From the NCBI GenBank assembly GCA_015062395.1, contig SUUS01000009.1:1-46528 (forward strand): DNA of 46,528 nucleotides, written 5' to 3'. The first letter of the stretch is position 1; the number at the start of each line of letters is the position of its first letter. This document shows positions 34,835-44,359 of this stretch, piece after piece. Below the pieces are notes generated by a model. That model had not been told where the DNA came from and ran no database searches. It saw only the letters and a program-made list of their open reading frames with translations. A program made the translations under genes and the position numbers. The stretch is from Alphaproteobacteria bacterium. GTDB taxonomy: Bacteria > Pseudomonadota > Alphaproteobacteria > CAAHEQ01 > UBA3637.

Positions 34835-35931
34835 CCGTCTTCGCTGTGCAATAAGACTGAAGAACTAATAAAAATCATAATAATGGATGGTCCACAAACT
34901 GCTAAAAAGATGGGCAGATTTCCAGAAACACCAAGAGCTGTAGTTAGCTTTGATACAAAAAATAGCATAAATCCAAATAAAATGGCTCCAGCACTTTTCA
35001 TTAATGTACCACCTTGTCTTTGATTGGGGGATAGGGTAAACATTGATGAAATAAAAACCATAGCCAATAAATAAAGGATAGATGATAGAGTAGAATAAAA
35101 ATGTATCCGATGTTTTAGCGAAGAAAATCCTGCATTATCTAGTAATTTGATGAATTTAGGCAGTTTCCAAATGGAAATTTCTTCAGGAGATTCAAAAGTC
35201 TGCATAATTTTTTCTAAATTCAGTTGTGTTGGAATATGTAAATCAATACCTTCTTGATGTGTTCCGTCTGGCGCATATGAGATACCATTTTTAACAACTA
35301 ATGTATAATCTGATAATAAACCGTTGGATGCTTCTATCTGGTTTTGCAACGTTTCATTATCGTTTAAAACCAGTATTAAAACGCCTGATAAATTTAAATC
35401 ATTTCCTTTTTGTTGAACTCTGTCAGCATGAATAATTAACGGAGTATCGCCCAGTTTTTCACGAAGCCATAGACCTTGTTCATTCCAAGAAAAACCATTT
35501 TTCTTTCTTAATGTTTCGCTTTCTTCTTGTTGATAACGTTGTATCATAGCGCTGGAAAAAGGATTAATCAATGCAATGTTGATGATACCAATAAACGATA
35601 CCATCATAATTATGGGAAACAATATATTCCAAACAGATAAGCCAGCAGATCTGGCAATAACCAATTCATGTGTTTTGCTTAAACGTAAAAACGTGATAAT
35701 TGAAGAAATCAAAATAGAAAAGGGCAAAATTAATGGGAGCATTTGTGGCATTTTAAATAAACCCAAACGTACAACATCCCAAAATGTGACATAATCTCTG
35801 GAAGAAGCTCTTCGCAACAAATCAATGACATCAAATAATAAAATTAAAGATACCAATACAAATAAGGTTGCTAAAAATGTTAATAAAAAATTTTTTGCCA
35901 AATATCTGTAAAACATAAAAGGAAAGCGCAT
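34831..35931 (-). CDS. lptG: LPS export ABC transporter permease LptG
   Basis: 366 aa inner-membrane protein of the YjgP/YjgQ family. N-terminal membrane segments (about 12-35, 60-82, 98-125), a periplasmic beta-jellyroll region (about 130-265) and C-terminal segments (about 280-360). With LptF and LptB it extracts LPS for transport to the outer membrane. The start MRFPFMFYRYLAKNFLLTF and the LSKTHELVIARSAGLS loop are typical. lptF is not adjacent. Its presence implies an LPS-type outer membrane. Confidence 0.88.
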   Translation of the reverse strand: MRFPFMFYRYLAKNFLLTFLATLFVLVSLILLFDVIDLLRRASSRDYVTFWDVVRLGLFKMPQMLPLILPFSILISSIITFLRLSKTHELVIARSAGLSVWNILFPIIMMVSFIGIINIALINPFSSAMIQRYQQEESETLRKKNGFSWNEQGLWLREKLGDTPLIIHADRVQQKGNDLNLSGVLILVLNDNETLQNQIEASNGLLSDYTLVVKNGISYAPDGTHQEGIDLHIPTQLNLEKIMQTFESPEEISIWKLPKFIKLLDNAGFSSLKHRIHFYSTLSSILYLLAMVFISSMFTLSPNQRQGGTLMKSAGAILFGFMLFFVSKLTTALGVSGNLPIFLAVCGPSIIMIFISSSVLLHSEDG

Positions 35932-35973
35932 TTTTACCCTTTCAAAAGATTTAATCTTGATTGTATGGCTTTT

Positions 35974-36002
35974 GTTATACGATAAAAAAACGAAAAAGTC
36001 TA
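35974..36002 (-). promoter_or_regulatory. Promoter of lptG
   Basis: On the minus strand: TAGACT (36002-35997), 17-nt spacer, TATAAC (35979-35974). The -35 lies at the end of trxB. Confidence 0.55.
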
Positions 36003-36923
36003 TTTATTTTTTTTGATTAAGTATTTTTCTGCGCCCAAAGCGGCAATAGCGCCTGTTCCGCAAGCAATAATTGCCTGACGAAACGTTTTTTCTTGTACAT
36101 CGCCTGCAGCAAAAACACCTTTGACAGAAGTTTGTCTTGTTTGACAGTCCGTAATTAAATAACCATCCTTATCCATTTCCAACTGTCCTTTGAATAAAGT
36201 TGTATTGGGCGTTTGTCCGATTGCAATAAAAACGGCATCTGTTTTAATCGTTTTTTCTTTCGCAGTTTTGACGTTTTTTATTTTTATATTTTCTAATCGT
36301 TTATCACCATCAAAATGCGTGATAATACTTTCATTTATAATATCTATTTTGGGATTATTTAAAACTTGTTTTCTTAATGAAAATTCACCACCTAGTTGAG
36401 AATCCAAATTAACAATAGTCAAATGTTTTGCGATAGAAGATAAAAATATCGCTTCGTATAAGGCTGTATTTCCTCCTCCTGCAATTACGACATCTTTTTG
36501 TCTGTAAAAATATCCATCGCACGTTGCACAAACAGAAATTCCCCGTCCTTTAAACTTTTCTTCTGAAGGTATGTTTAACCATTTTGGCGTGGCTCCACAA
36601 GCAATGATGACGCTATCTGCTGTAATATCCGTTTTATCAGAAAGCTGTAATAAGAAAGGAGTTTTTTTTAAATTAACACTGCAGATTTTTTCAAAAATGA
36701 TGGATATTTTTAAATTTTGAGCTTGTTGTTGAAAAATCTGAATTAAATCTGGACCTGAAATACTTGGGACTCCTGGAAAATTTTCAATTTTGTGCGTGTA
36801 AAGTAATTGTCCACCATCTAAATTACCCGTAATCAGGACAGTATTTAAATTAGCTCTGGAAGCGTAAATGGCAGCCGTATAACCAGCAGGACCAGCTCCA
36901 ATAATTGCAACATCAAAATGCAT
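36000..36923 (-). CDS. trxB: Thioredoxin reductase
   Basis: 307 aa, normal size. FAD site GAGPAGYTAAIYASRA near the N-terminus, redox-active CATC (132-135), NADPH motif VVIAGGGNTALYEA and C-terminal FAAGDVQEKTFRQAI. It passes electrons from NADPH to thioredoxin. The NADPH-site GGGNTA replaces the commoner GGGDSA. RBS AAGGAGG before the ATG. Confidence 0.93.
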   Translation of the reverse strand: MHFDVAIIGAGPAGYTAAIYASRANLNTVLITGNLDGGQLLYTHKIENFPGVPSISGPDLIQIFQQQAQNLKISIIFEKICSVNLKKTPFLLQLSDKTDITADSVIIACGATPKWLNIPSEEKFKGRGISVCATCDGYFYRQKDVVIAGGGNTALYEAIFLSSIAKHLTIVNLDSQLGGEFSLRKQVLNNPKIDIINESIITHFDGDKRLENIKIKNVKTAKEKTIKTDAVFIAIGQTPNTTLFKGQLEMDKDGYLITDCQTRQTSVKGVFAAGDVQEKTFRQAIIACGTGAIAALGAEKYLIKKNK

Positions 36924-37010
36924 GGTTAAACCTCCTTAAAAAAGTAATAAGAAGAATTTTATAAAAAAACAATGCTCTTTTGGGATAGGTATATAAAAAA
37001 GCCCTCATGA

Positions 37011-37040
37011 TGAACTGTCTTCTCAAAATTAGACAGTTCA
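37011..37040. repeat. Perfect 10-bp inverted repeat in the trxB/37120 divergent gap
   Basis: TGAACTGTCT (37011-37020), 10-nt loop, AGACAGTTCA (37031-37040). No T-run follows, so it is not an ordinary terminator on either strand. It could be an operator or the scar of an insertion-sequence end. Confidence 0.5.
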
Positions 37041-37056
37041 AAATATGATTTTCAAC

Positions 37057-37085
37057 TTGTTTCAATCTGTTTTTTATGCTATACT
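37057..37085 (+). promoter_or_regulatory. Promoter of the gene at 37120
   Basis: TTGTTT (37057-37062), 17-nt spacer, TATACT (37080-37085). CTATAC/GTATAG (37079-37084 and 37090-37095) forms an inverted repeat over the -10. Confidence 0.65.
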
Positions 37086-37119
37086 AAAAGTATAGAGAAT
37101 GTAAAAAAAGGAGTTAGAA

Positions 37120-38439
37120 ATGGCAGGAAAATTAAAACAGGCGTTGGCGTCAACAGTTGCAGCTGTCGCACTGGGTGCTGGAACAGTCGTTCAGGCAGAA
37201 GAAGTAAAGCCTTTGCCAAAAGAAAAAATCGAACACGTTCAAAACAATTCAACATTCCTTGAAAAAGGCGCAAAGTATTTTTCATCGGGGCTTAAAAAAG
37301 CAGTTTCAGGTTTGACTTCTGTCATCACATGGCCAGCACAAAAGATTGTAAATTTAGCTACGGATACTGTTCGAACTGCAGGAAATTTGGTGGGAGACGT
37401 TAGCAATGCCGTTGGAGATAATTACGTTGGACCAACAATCAATTCAGCGGCAGCGACTGCTAGTAATTTTATAGATAACACCGTTTCGGATGTTGTTGAT
37501 TTAACGCACTCGACAATCAATAGTGCTGTTGATTTGGGGACAGATACTTTAGAAGGTGTTTCCTCTGTCATAAGTGGAAAGCCAGAAAAAGGATTAAGAA
37601 CAATAGGAGGTTCAGCTGTTCAAAATAGTGCAAAAATTCTTGGCGTTGCCATTGAAAAGACAAATAATGCAGTCGTTAATACACTTGATTTGGGGACGGA
37701 TATTGCTGCAGATGCTATTCATAACACAGTTGTAAGGCCTGTGGTTGATGGAACTGTTAATTTGGCAACAGCAGGAATAAAAACTGCGGCTGAAATAGCT
37801 TTAAATAATGCACCCAATAAAGAAGAAGCTAAACAAGTTAAGGGGGAACTGAAACAATCTTTGACAAATTTATCTGTGGCTGCTAAAGGAATGCCAGAGA
37901 TGGCACATCTTTTAGCTGAAAGCGTACAAGATACAGTTGTTGATGGCGCAAAATTAGCTGGGAGGGTTGTTCGGACTGGTTTAAGTGTCGCAGGTAATGT
38001 TGGCGACGCTGCTGTACGAAAAGATTTACCAGAATTTATTAAAACGATAGAACCACATTTAGAACCCTTTGGAGAGCAAATAAAAAACGATGTTGATGAA
38101 ACTCGAGATCAGGTGGTTTCTGTTGTTGATAATGTCGTGAAAAACGCACAATTTGCTGCAGCAGCATCAGAAAGGATTGCGACAACGAGTACGGTTGAAA
38201 AAAGTTCTCCACCAGAACTAAATGAAATTTCAGAAAACATGATGCTTTTAAATGCAGGCGCTCAAATGTCTGCTGTTGCGATACATGGCGTTCGAGTATC
38301 AACTATGCTAAATACACTAGATAAATTACAAAAGGCTGACGCTATGGTTGAAATCGCCAATGAAGCAAGTAAAGAAAAAGTGGGAAATAGCGAAACTGTT
38401 CAACAGGCGCTATCTATGTTGTCTGGGAAAGACAGATAG
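37120..38439 (+). CDS. Secreted helical-repeat protein of unknown function
   Basis: 439 aa. A cleavable signal peptide ends near VVQA at residues 23-26. The mature protein is low in aromatic residues and rich in Ala, Val, Asn, Thr and Asp in imperfect helical repeats (for example VNLATDTVRTAGNLVGDV, INSAVDLGTDTLEGV and VVNTLDLGTDIAADAI). This gives amphipathic helices over about residues 60-240, similar in style to LEA or apolipoprotein-like proteins. It probably lies in the periplasm or on an envelope surface. The C-terminal third is more acidic. I recognise no family. RBS AAAAAAGGAG precedes the ATG. Confidence 0.75.
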   Translation: MAGKLKQALASTVAAVALGAGTVVQAEEVKPLPKEKIEHVQNNSTFLEKGAKYFSSGLKKAVSGLTSVITWPAQKIVNLATDTVRTAGNLVGDVSNAVGDNYVGPTINSAAATASNFIDNTVSDVVDLTHSTINSAVDLGTDTLEGVSSVISGKPEKGLRTIGGSAVQNSAKILGVAIEKTNNAVVNTLDLGTDIAADAIHNTVVRPVVDGTVNLATAGIKTAAEIALNNAPNKEEAKQVKGELKQSLTNLSVAAKGMPEMAHLLAESVQDTVVDGAKLAGRVVRTGLSVAGNVGDAAVRKDLPEFIKTIEPHLEPFGEQIKNDVDETRDQVVSVVDNVVKNAQFAAAASERIATTSTVEKSSPPELNEISENMMLLNAGAQMSAVAIHGVRVSTMLNTLDKLQKADAMVEIANEASKEKVGNSETVQQALSMLSGKDR

Positions 38440-38475
38440 ACAAGTTAAGAAAATCTTTTTCAGTTATAAAGTAAT

Positions 38476-38510
38476 TATATTTTCGTATGTGAAAATATAT
38501 ACTGTACAGT
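38476..38510 (+). promoter_or_regulatory. Operator-like palindromes at the RND efflux promoter
   Basis: TATATTTTC (38476-38484), 6 nt, GAAAATATA (38491-38499), followed by the perfect palindrome ACTGTACAGT (38501-38510). A -10 TATACT (38498-38503) overlaps both; the -35 is weak (TTATAT, 38475-38480). This fits a repressed or activator-dependent promoter. Confidence 0.5.
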
Positions 38511-38580
38511 GATGGAAACTTGAAAGGATAAATAAAAGAAAACATTATTTAAATCAGATTGTTTTAAAAAAGGATTTTAA

Positions 38581-39771
38581 ATGAAAAAAACAGCTGTATT
38601 TTTGATGTTTTCTGGTTTTATTGTTTTAACTGTTTTAAATATATTCTTTTGGCAGAAAAATAAAGAAGATTTTATAGGCAAACAACAAAGTATTTCTTCA
38701 AACGCTCAAAACATTGTGACAGTTCAAAAGGTGCAAGCAATTCCTCTTGTTATCACAAACAGCTATATCGGTTTTGTGATACCAATACGTTCTGTAGAAA
38801 TTAAGCCGTTTATTTCTGGTTTTATCGAACGTGTATTGGTCGAAGGAGGTGCTTTAGTTAAAAAGAATGAAACTTTGTTTGTTTTGGAACAATCGCAATA
38901 TATAGCTCAAATGGATTTGCAACTGGCAAATGTGATGAGTACATCAGCTGATTTTGAAAACGCCAAAATTTACTATGAACGCTTAAAAAATGCAGGAGAT
39001 AAGGCTGTTTCTCAAAGCGATTTAGATAGTGCTAAAGCTAAATTTTTAACTGCAGGAGCCGCTGTCGGTGCAGCCATTGCAAATTATGAGTTGGCAGAAG
39101 TGATGTATAATTACACTTATGTAAACGCTCCGATAGATGGAGTATTAGGGAACGTGACAACTACAAAAGGAGAGTATGTTTCTCCACAAGGTTCTCCATT
39201 GGCTTATTTAATTCAATCAAGTCCTGTTCGTGTTGTTTTTTCAATTTCTAATTCAACTTATTTGAAAGAAAAAGCATTAAATCCGATATCTCCATTTGCA
39301 GATAAAGAAGTGCGTTTGAAATTGGCAGATGGACGATTTTATGAATTAACGGGACAAGTTCAATTTTTAGATAATGAAGTGACAGCAGCAACAGATTCTG
39401 TTCAAATTTTCGCAGATTTTAAAAATATAAATCAAACGTTGCTTCCTAATTCGTATGTGGATGTACAAATTTTAGAAAATATGGAACAGGCAATTACAAT
39501 ACCTCAAAAGTTTGTGCAAATTGAAAAAGATGGTTTATTCGTTTGGACGGTAAACGATGCAGGATATTTGGTTAAAAATCAGATAGAAGTAGCTGAAAAT
39601 GTTGTAGAAAACAGCTTTTACCTTGTGACAAAGGGATTAGAAAATGGTCAGTTAATTGTGACGAATAAATCTAATACAATAAATGAAAAGCATTCTGTTC
39701 AAATACAAATAGAAGAAACTCAATTACCAAAAACAATTTCTGTCTTAACGGAAAAAGGAAATATACAATGA
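38581..39771 (+). CDS. RND efflux periplasmic adaptor (MFP)
   Basis: 396 aa. N-terminal membrane anchor (about 4-24), then barrel-sandwich/lipoyl halves with VEIKPFISGFIERVLVEGG and YNYTYVNAPIDGVLGNV, an alpha-hairpin (about 105-165) and C-terminal beta-barrel and membrane-proximal domains. It bridges the inner-membrane pump and the outer-membrane channel. It is the first of three genes; its stop overlaps the pump start as ATGA. No lipobox, unlike AcrA, so it is anchored by the N-terminal helix. Confidence 0.93.
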   Translation: MKKTAVFLMFSGFIVLTVLNIFFWQKNKEDFIGKQQSISSNAQNIVTVQKVQAIPLVITNSYIGFVIPIRSVEIKPFISGFIERVLVEGGALVKKNETLFVLEQSQYIAQMDLQLANVMSTSADFENAKIYYERLKNAGDKAVSQSDLDSAKAKFLTAGAAVGAAIANYELAEVMYNYTYVNAPIDGVLGNVTTTKGEYVSPQGSPLAYLIQSSPVRVVFSISNSTYLKEKALNPISPFADKEVRLKLADGRFYELTGQVQFLDNEVTAATDSVQIFADFKNINQTLLPNSYVDVQILENMEQAITIPQKFVQIEKDGLFVWTVNDAGYLVKNQIEVAENVVENSFYLVTKGLENGQLIVTNKSNTINEKHSVQIQIEETQLPKTISVLTEKGNIQ

Positions 39772-42700
39772 ACTTTTCAGCGTTTTTTATTTACCGTCCT
39801 CGCTTTGCAATCGTAGTTTCATTGGTTTTAGTTTTGTTGGGAATTATGGCATTGTTTGTCTTGCCAATAGCGCAATACCCAGATATTACGCCACCTCAAA
39901 TTATTGTAGAAGCTAATTATCCAGGAGCATCAGCATCTGTTTTGGTTGATACTGTTGCTGTACCAATAGAAAATGAACTTAATGGTGTAGAAGGAATGCT
40001 TTATATGGAATCTTCTGCAGATGATACAGGCGCATATAAATTGACTATAACCTTTAACATTGGTGTGGATGCTGATATGGCTCAAGTTAAAGTGGAAAAC
40101 AGATTGCAACAAGTGACTTCTGAATTGCCTGCTATCGTGACGCAACAAGGTTTAAGTGTCACATCACAGTCTGCAAACATTTTGGCAATGGCAGTTTTGC
40201 GTTCTCCCAACCAAACCTATGATGATTTGTATTTAAGTAATTACGCTTATACGAATTTGAAAAATCCTCTTGCCAGAGTCGCAGGAGTTAGTGATGTTCA
40301 AGTTTATGGTCCTCAAAACAGTATGCGAATTTGGTTAAATCCACAAAAAATGACTTCTTTAGGAATTTCTTCATCTGATGTCGTCAAATTAATAGAAAGC
40401 CAAAATGTGCAGGCTGCTGTTGGTTCTATTGGTGCTGCACCATCTCCGTTAGGAAGTGAGCTTGTTTTATCTTTGACTGCAAAGGGGCTTTTATCTAGCG
40501 TTGAAGATTTTGAAAATATCATTGTGACAACGTCGAAAGGTGGAGGGGTCGTTCGATTAAAAGACATCGGTCGAGTTGAAGTTGGCGCTGACAGTTATGC
40601 TATTTCAGCCAGATACAACAATGCACCTGCCGTTGTTTTAGGTTTTTCTCAAACACCAAATTCAAATGCATTAGACATTATGAAAAATTTGGAAAAAGAA
40701 ATGCAAAATCTGACAGCTTCTTTTCCTGAAGATATGGAAATTAAAATAGCCTATGATTCAACAAAATTTGTAAAAGCATCTATTGAAAGTATCGTAGAAA
40801 CTTTGTTTTTGACTTTTTTATTGGTTGTATTAGTCGTTTTTGTTTTTTTGCAAGATCCCAAATCAACACTGATTCCGACAATTACTATACCTGTATCTTT
40901 GATTGCTACATTTATAGTTATTTATGCGCTGGGATTTAATTTAAACATTTTGACTTTGTTTGCAATGATTTTGGCGATAGGTTTAGTTGTTGATGATGCT
41001 ATTATTGTTGTTGAGCGTGCTCAATATCTTATTCAAACTGAAAATTTGAATGCAAAGGAAGCGTCTGTAAAAGCTATGCAGCAAATATCTGGAGCCGTAA
41101 TCGCAACGACGTTTGTTTTGTTGGCGATTTTTGTTCCAGTCGCTTTAATGGCTGGAATTACAGGAAAGATTTATCAGCAATTTGCTGTGACTATTGCAAC
41201 AGCCGTTGTTTTTTCTGCGATAAATGCATTAACGTTGTCTCCTGCATTATGTGCGATTTTTTTAGAAAAAGGAAATACTGAAAAAACAAAATTAACAAAA
41301 TTTTTTACCCCCTTCAATAAAGGATTGGAATGGTCAAAAATAAAGTACTTAAAAGGTGTAGAATTTTTAAGTAAAAAGCTTATCCTTACCTGTTTTCTTG
41401 TCTTTGGGGTGATTATTTTTATTGCTGGATTTTTTTACACATATCCGACTGCTTTTGTTCCTCAAGAAGATCAAGGATTAATTATGGGGTCTGTTCAATT
41501 ACCTGAAACGGCAGGAATAAATCAAACTCAAAAAGTCGTCGCTCAAATGGGGGAAAAAATTTTAAAAATAAAAGGTGTAGAATACTTTATTTCTGTAGCT
41601 GGGGTCAGTTTGTTAGGGGGAAGTGGAGAAAATATCGCACTGGTCGTTGTCGGGTTAGAGGATTGGAAAAAACGAACCTCTCCAGATTTATCTTTACAAG
41701 CAATAAACAATAAATTATCTCAAGAATTTTCAAATATGAATCAAGCATCTGTTGATTTTTATGGGCTTCCGTCAATTCCAGGCGTTGGAAACAGCGATGG
41801 TTTATCATTTAATATGATTGAATTGAAACAAAATATGTCAGAAGAAGAATTTTCAAATACATTAGATACGCTTTTGATGAGAATGAATGAAAATCCTGAT
41901 TTTGCTTATGCTTTTTCGACATATAGGGCTGATACACCTCACTTATATTTGGATATAGATAGAACAAAATTAGAAAGTTATGGTATCCCTGTATCATCAT
42001 TATTTGATACATTACAAAATAATTTAGGTTCTCGCTATGTGAATAACATTAGTGTTGCAGGTCAGATAAATAAAGTAATTATTCAGGCCGATTATAACTA
42101 CAGAAAAAGCATTCAGGATGTTTTAGATTTATATGCTTACACATCAAACGGGATACCAGTTCAAATACGTAATTTTGTCACATTTAGCACATTTATAACA
42201 CCTAAAATACTATATCGCTATAATCAATATAACAGCGCATCAATTATTGCTTCTGCTTCAAAGGGGATTTCAACAGGAACTGCAATAGATGAAGTCGAAA
42301 AATTAAATCAAAAATATCTTATAGATAATGGAGCCAGTATAGCCTGGACGGGATTATCTTTACAAGAAATTGAAACCAAAGGATTAGCGTTTGTTTTAAT
42401 TGTTTTAGCAATTGTTTTTGGTTATTTATTTCTTGTGGCTTTATATGAAAGCTGGTTGGTTGCATTATCTGTTATGTTTTCGAATGTTTTCGCTGTATCA
42501 GGAGGATTAATAGGATTATATCTGCTTAACTTGCCATTGTCAATTTATGCACAGTTAGGCGTTGTTTTATTGATAGGTTTAGCCAGTAAAAACGCCATTT
42601 TAATTGTTGAATTTATACTGAACTATAAACGGCAGGGCGAAGATTTGATTTGTTCTTGTATTAAAGGGGCTTCAGAACGTTATCGTGCTGTTTTAATGAC

Positions 42701-42911
42701 TGCCTTGACTTTTATTTTAGGTGTATTTCCAATGGTAATTGCTCAAGGTGCAGGTGCATCAAGTCAAAGAGCCATCGGAACAGCTGTCTTTTTTGGTATG
42801 ATATTAGCGACACTTTTAGGTATTTTATTTATTCCACCATTATTTGCTGTATTTGATAAAATATCTGATTATTTCAGTTTAAAAGAGCAGGGGAAAAGCC
42901 ATGAAAAATAA
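39768..42911 (+). CDS. RND multidrug efflux pump, HAE1-type
   Basis: 1047 aa, the usual AcrB/MexB length. Two large periplasmic loops and 12 membrane helices. The proton-relay Asp pair is in GLVVDDAIIVVERA (TM4), and the TM10 lysine is in GLASKNAILIVEF. The N-terminal MNFSAFFIYRPRFAIVVSL is the standard TM1 start. Substrates cannot be predicted, and the operon lacks a local regulator gene. The last 11 nt overlap the outer-membrane factor gene. Confidence 0.95.
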   Translation: MNFSAFFIYRPRFAIVVSLVLVLLGIMALFVLPIAQYPDITPPQIIVEANYPGASASVLVDTVAVPIENELNGVEGMLYMESSADDTGAYKLTITFNIGVDADMAQVKVENRLQQVTSELPAIVTQQGLSVTSQSANILAMAVLRSPNQTYDDLYLSNYAYTNLKNPLARVAGVSDVQVYGPQNSMRIWLNPQKMTSLGISSSDVVKLIESQNVQAAVGSIGAAPSPLGSELVLSLTAKGLLSSVEDFENIIVTTSKGGGVVRLKDIGRVEVGADSYAISARYNNAPAVVLGFSQTPNSNALDIMKNLEKEMQNLTASFPEDMEIKIAYDSTKFVKASIESIVETLFLTFLLVVLVVFVFLQDPKSTLIPTITIPVSLIATFIVIYALGFNLNILTLFAMILAIGLVVDDAIIVVERAQYLIQTENLNAKEASVKAMQQISGAVIATTFVLLAIFVPVALMAGITGKIYQQFAVTIATAVVFSAINALTLSPALCAIFLEKGNTEKTKLTKFFTPFNKGLEWSKIKYLKGVEFLSKKLILTCFLVFGVIIFIAGFFYTYPTAFVPQEDQGLIMGSVQLPETAGINQTQKVVAQMGEKILKIKGVEYFISVAGVSLLGGSGENIALVVVGLEDWKKRTSPDLSLQAINNKLSQEFSNMNQASVDFYGLPSIPGVGNSDGLSFNMIELKQNMSEEEFSNTLDTLLMRMNENPDFAYAFSTYRADTPHLYLDIDRTKLESYGIPVSSLFDTLQNNLGSRYVNNISVAGQINKVIIQADYNYRKSIQDVLDLYAYTSNGIPVQIRNFVTFSTFITPKILYRYNQYNSASIIASASKGISTGTAIDEVEKLNQKYLIDNGASIAWTGLSLQEIETKGLAFVLIVLAIVFGYLFLVALYESWLVALSVMFSNVFAVSGGLIGLYLLNLPLSIYAQLGVVLLIGLASKNAILIVEFILNYKRQGEDLICSCIKGASERYRAVLMTALTFILGVFPMVIAQGAGASSQRAIGTAVFFGMILATLLGILFIPPLFAVFDKISDYFSLKEQGKSHEK

Positions 42912-44310
42912 TGTTTTGCTTTTACGTTTAGGGATGTCAATTTTTTTCCTGTTTTGTTTGTTTTCTTGTACAGTAGGTCCAGATTTTGAAAAGCCTAAAT
43001 TATATGAAAATACAAAAATTCAAAAGGCATTAGAGTTAAAACCTTCGGAAAAAAATACTAAAAATTCATACTTAATTTTTAACGATAAGGTTCTTAATCG
43101 TTTAATAGGGATGGCTGTTGAAAATGCTCCATCTGTAAAGGAAGCTATATCGGCTGTTAAGCAAGCAAGATTGGCTGCTCAAATAGCGAATGCTCAAGGT
43201 TTGCCATCATTAAATTCTTCTGCACAATATGACTATGTTAAGGAAAGCAGAAATATCGGCTATATTTTAAATCAAGATGTCTATCAAGTAGGACTAGATG
43301 CTTCTTGGGAATTAGATATCTTTGGTTCGCTTCGCAGACGTTCAGAAGCAGCATTGGCTTCTGCTTATGCAACAATAGCAAATTTAGAAAATGTATACGT
43401 TTCTTTAACAAGCCAAGTGACGTTGGCATATATTTCTTTGCGACAAGGGCAAAGTATGGAAAAGTTATTAAATCAAGAACTTGAAATTCAAAATAACATT
43501 TTATCTGATACATTATCGTTGTGGCAATCAGGCCTTGTTAGCCAAGATGTTTTAAATCAAATTAAAATAGATGTGCAAAAAGTATTATCTCAAATTTCCA
43601 CAGTACAAACACAAATAAAAAATGCAGAAAATCAGTTGGCTTTGTTAACGGGACAGTTGCCAAATCAAATGACAGATTTGCTAAAAGTACAAAAAAACAA
43701 CATTGTTGACAGAACGTTTAGTTTTGACATTATGCGTTTTTACAATATGTCAGCAGATGTTTTGGAAAACAGGCCTGATGTAAAGGCAGTGCTTTATGAG
43801 TTAAAAGCACAAAATGCTCAAATCGGTGTCGCAGTTGCAGATCTTTATCCAAAGTTGTCTTTATCTGCAATGTTGGGATTTCAATCTTTACATTTAGGCG
43901 ATTTATTAAATCATAAAAGCTATGCATATTCTGTGACACCATCATTGTCTGTTCCATTATTTTACTTTGGGCAGCTGAAAAATAAAGTCAAAATTGAAGA
44001 AGAAAAGTATAATCAGTTATTTGCTCAATACGAAAATACTTTTTTGACTGCTGCGCAAGAGGTAAAAGATGCTATGATTGCTTTGCAAAACGCTCAAAAA
44101 CAATACGATACAGCTAAAAAAAGTTTGCTTGAAATGGAAAAAAATTATCAGTTAGCAAATAATAAAAAAGAAGCTGGATTGATAAACGAAATTGAATTAT
44201 ATAAAATTCAAATACAGTTTCTGACATTGCAACAAAATTATTTGTCAGCAAACAGTGCATTATATAAAGCAACAGTTCGTTTTTTTAAGTCAATAGGTGT
44301 GGTGTCATAA
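42901..44310 (+). CDS. Outer-membrane efflux channel lipoprotein (NodT/OprM-type)
   Basis: 469 aa. Lipoprotein signal with lipobox LFSC, Cys23, followed by TVGPDFEKP, the typical start of NodT-family factors. Two repeats of the TolC-like helical/barrel fold follow; the first ends around the LLTGQLPNQM boundary, and a RPDVKAVLYELKAQNA motif begins the second. It completes the tripartite pump. The gene ends before a strong terminator. Confidence 0.93.
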   Translation: MKNNVLLLRLGMSIFFLFCLFSCTVGPDFEKPKLYENTKIQKALELKPSEKNTKNSYLIFNDKVLNRLIGMAVENAPSVKEAISAVKQARLAAQIANAQGLPSLNSSAQYDYVKESRNIGYILNQDVYQVGLDASWELDIFGSLRRRSEAALASAYATIANLENVYVSLTSQVTLAYISLRQGQSMEKLLNQELEIQNNILSDTLSLWQSGLVSQDVLNQIKIDVQKVLSQISTVQTQIKNAENQLALLTGQLPNQMTDLLKVQKNNIVDRTFSFDIMRFYNMSADVLENRPDVKAVLYELKAQNAQIGVAVADLYPKLSLSAMLGFQSLHLGDLLNHKSYAYSVTPSLSVPLFYFGQLKNKVKIEEEKYNQLFAQYENTFLTAAQEVKDAMIALQNAQKQYDTAKKSLLEMEKNYQLANNKKEAGLINEIELYKIQIQFLTLQQNYLSANSALYKATVRFFKSIGVVS

Positions 44311-44320
44311 ACTTTTGTAA

Positions 44321-44346
44321 AAAAGCCCTAATTAAAGGGCTTTTTT
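44321..44346. terminator. Bidirectional terminator between RND operon and prfC
   Basis: GCCCT (44325-44329), 6-nt loop, AGGGC (44336-44340), extended by A4 and T6. Confidence 0.9.
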
Positions 44347-44359
44347 ATGAACAGAAAAA

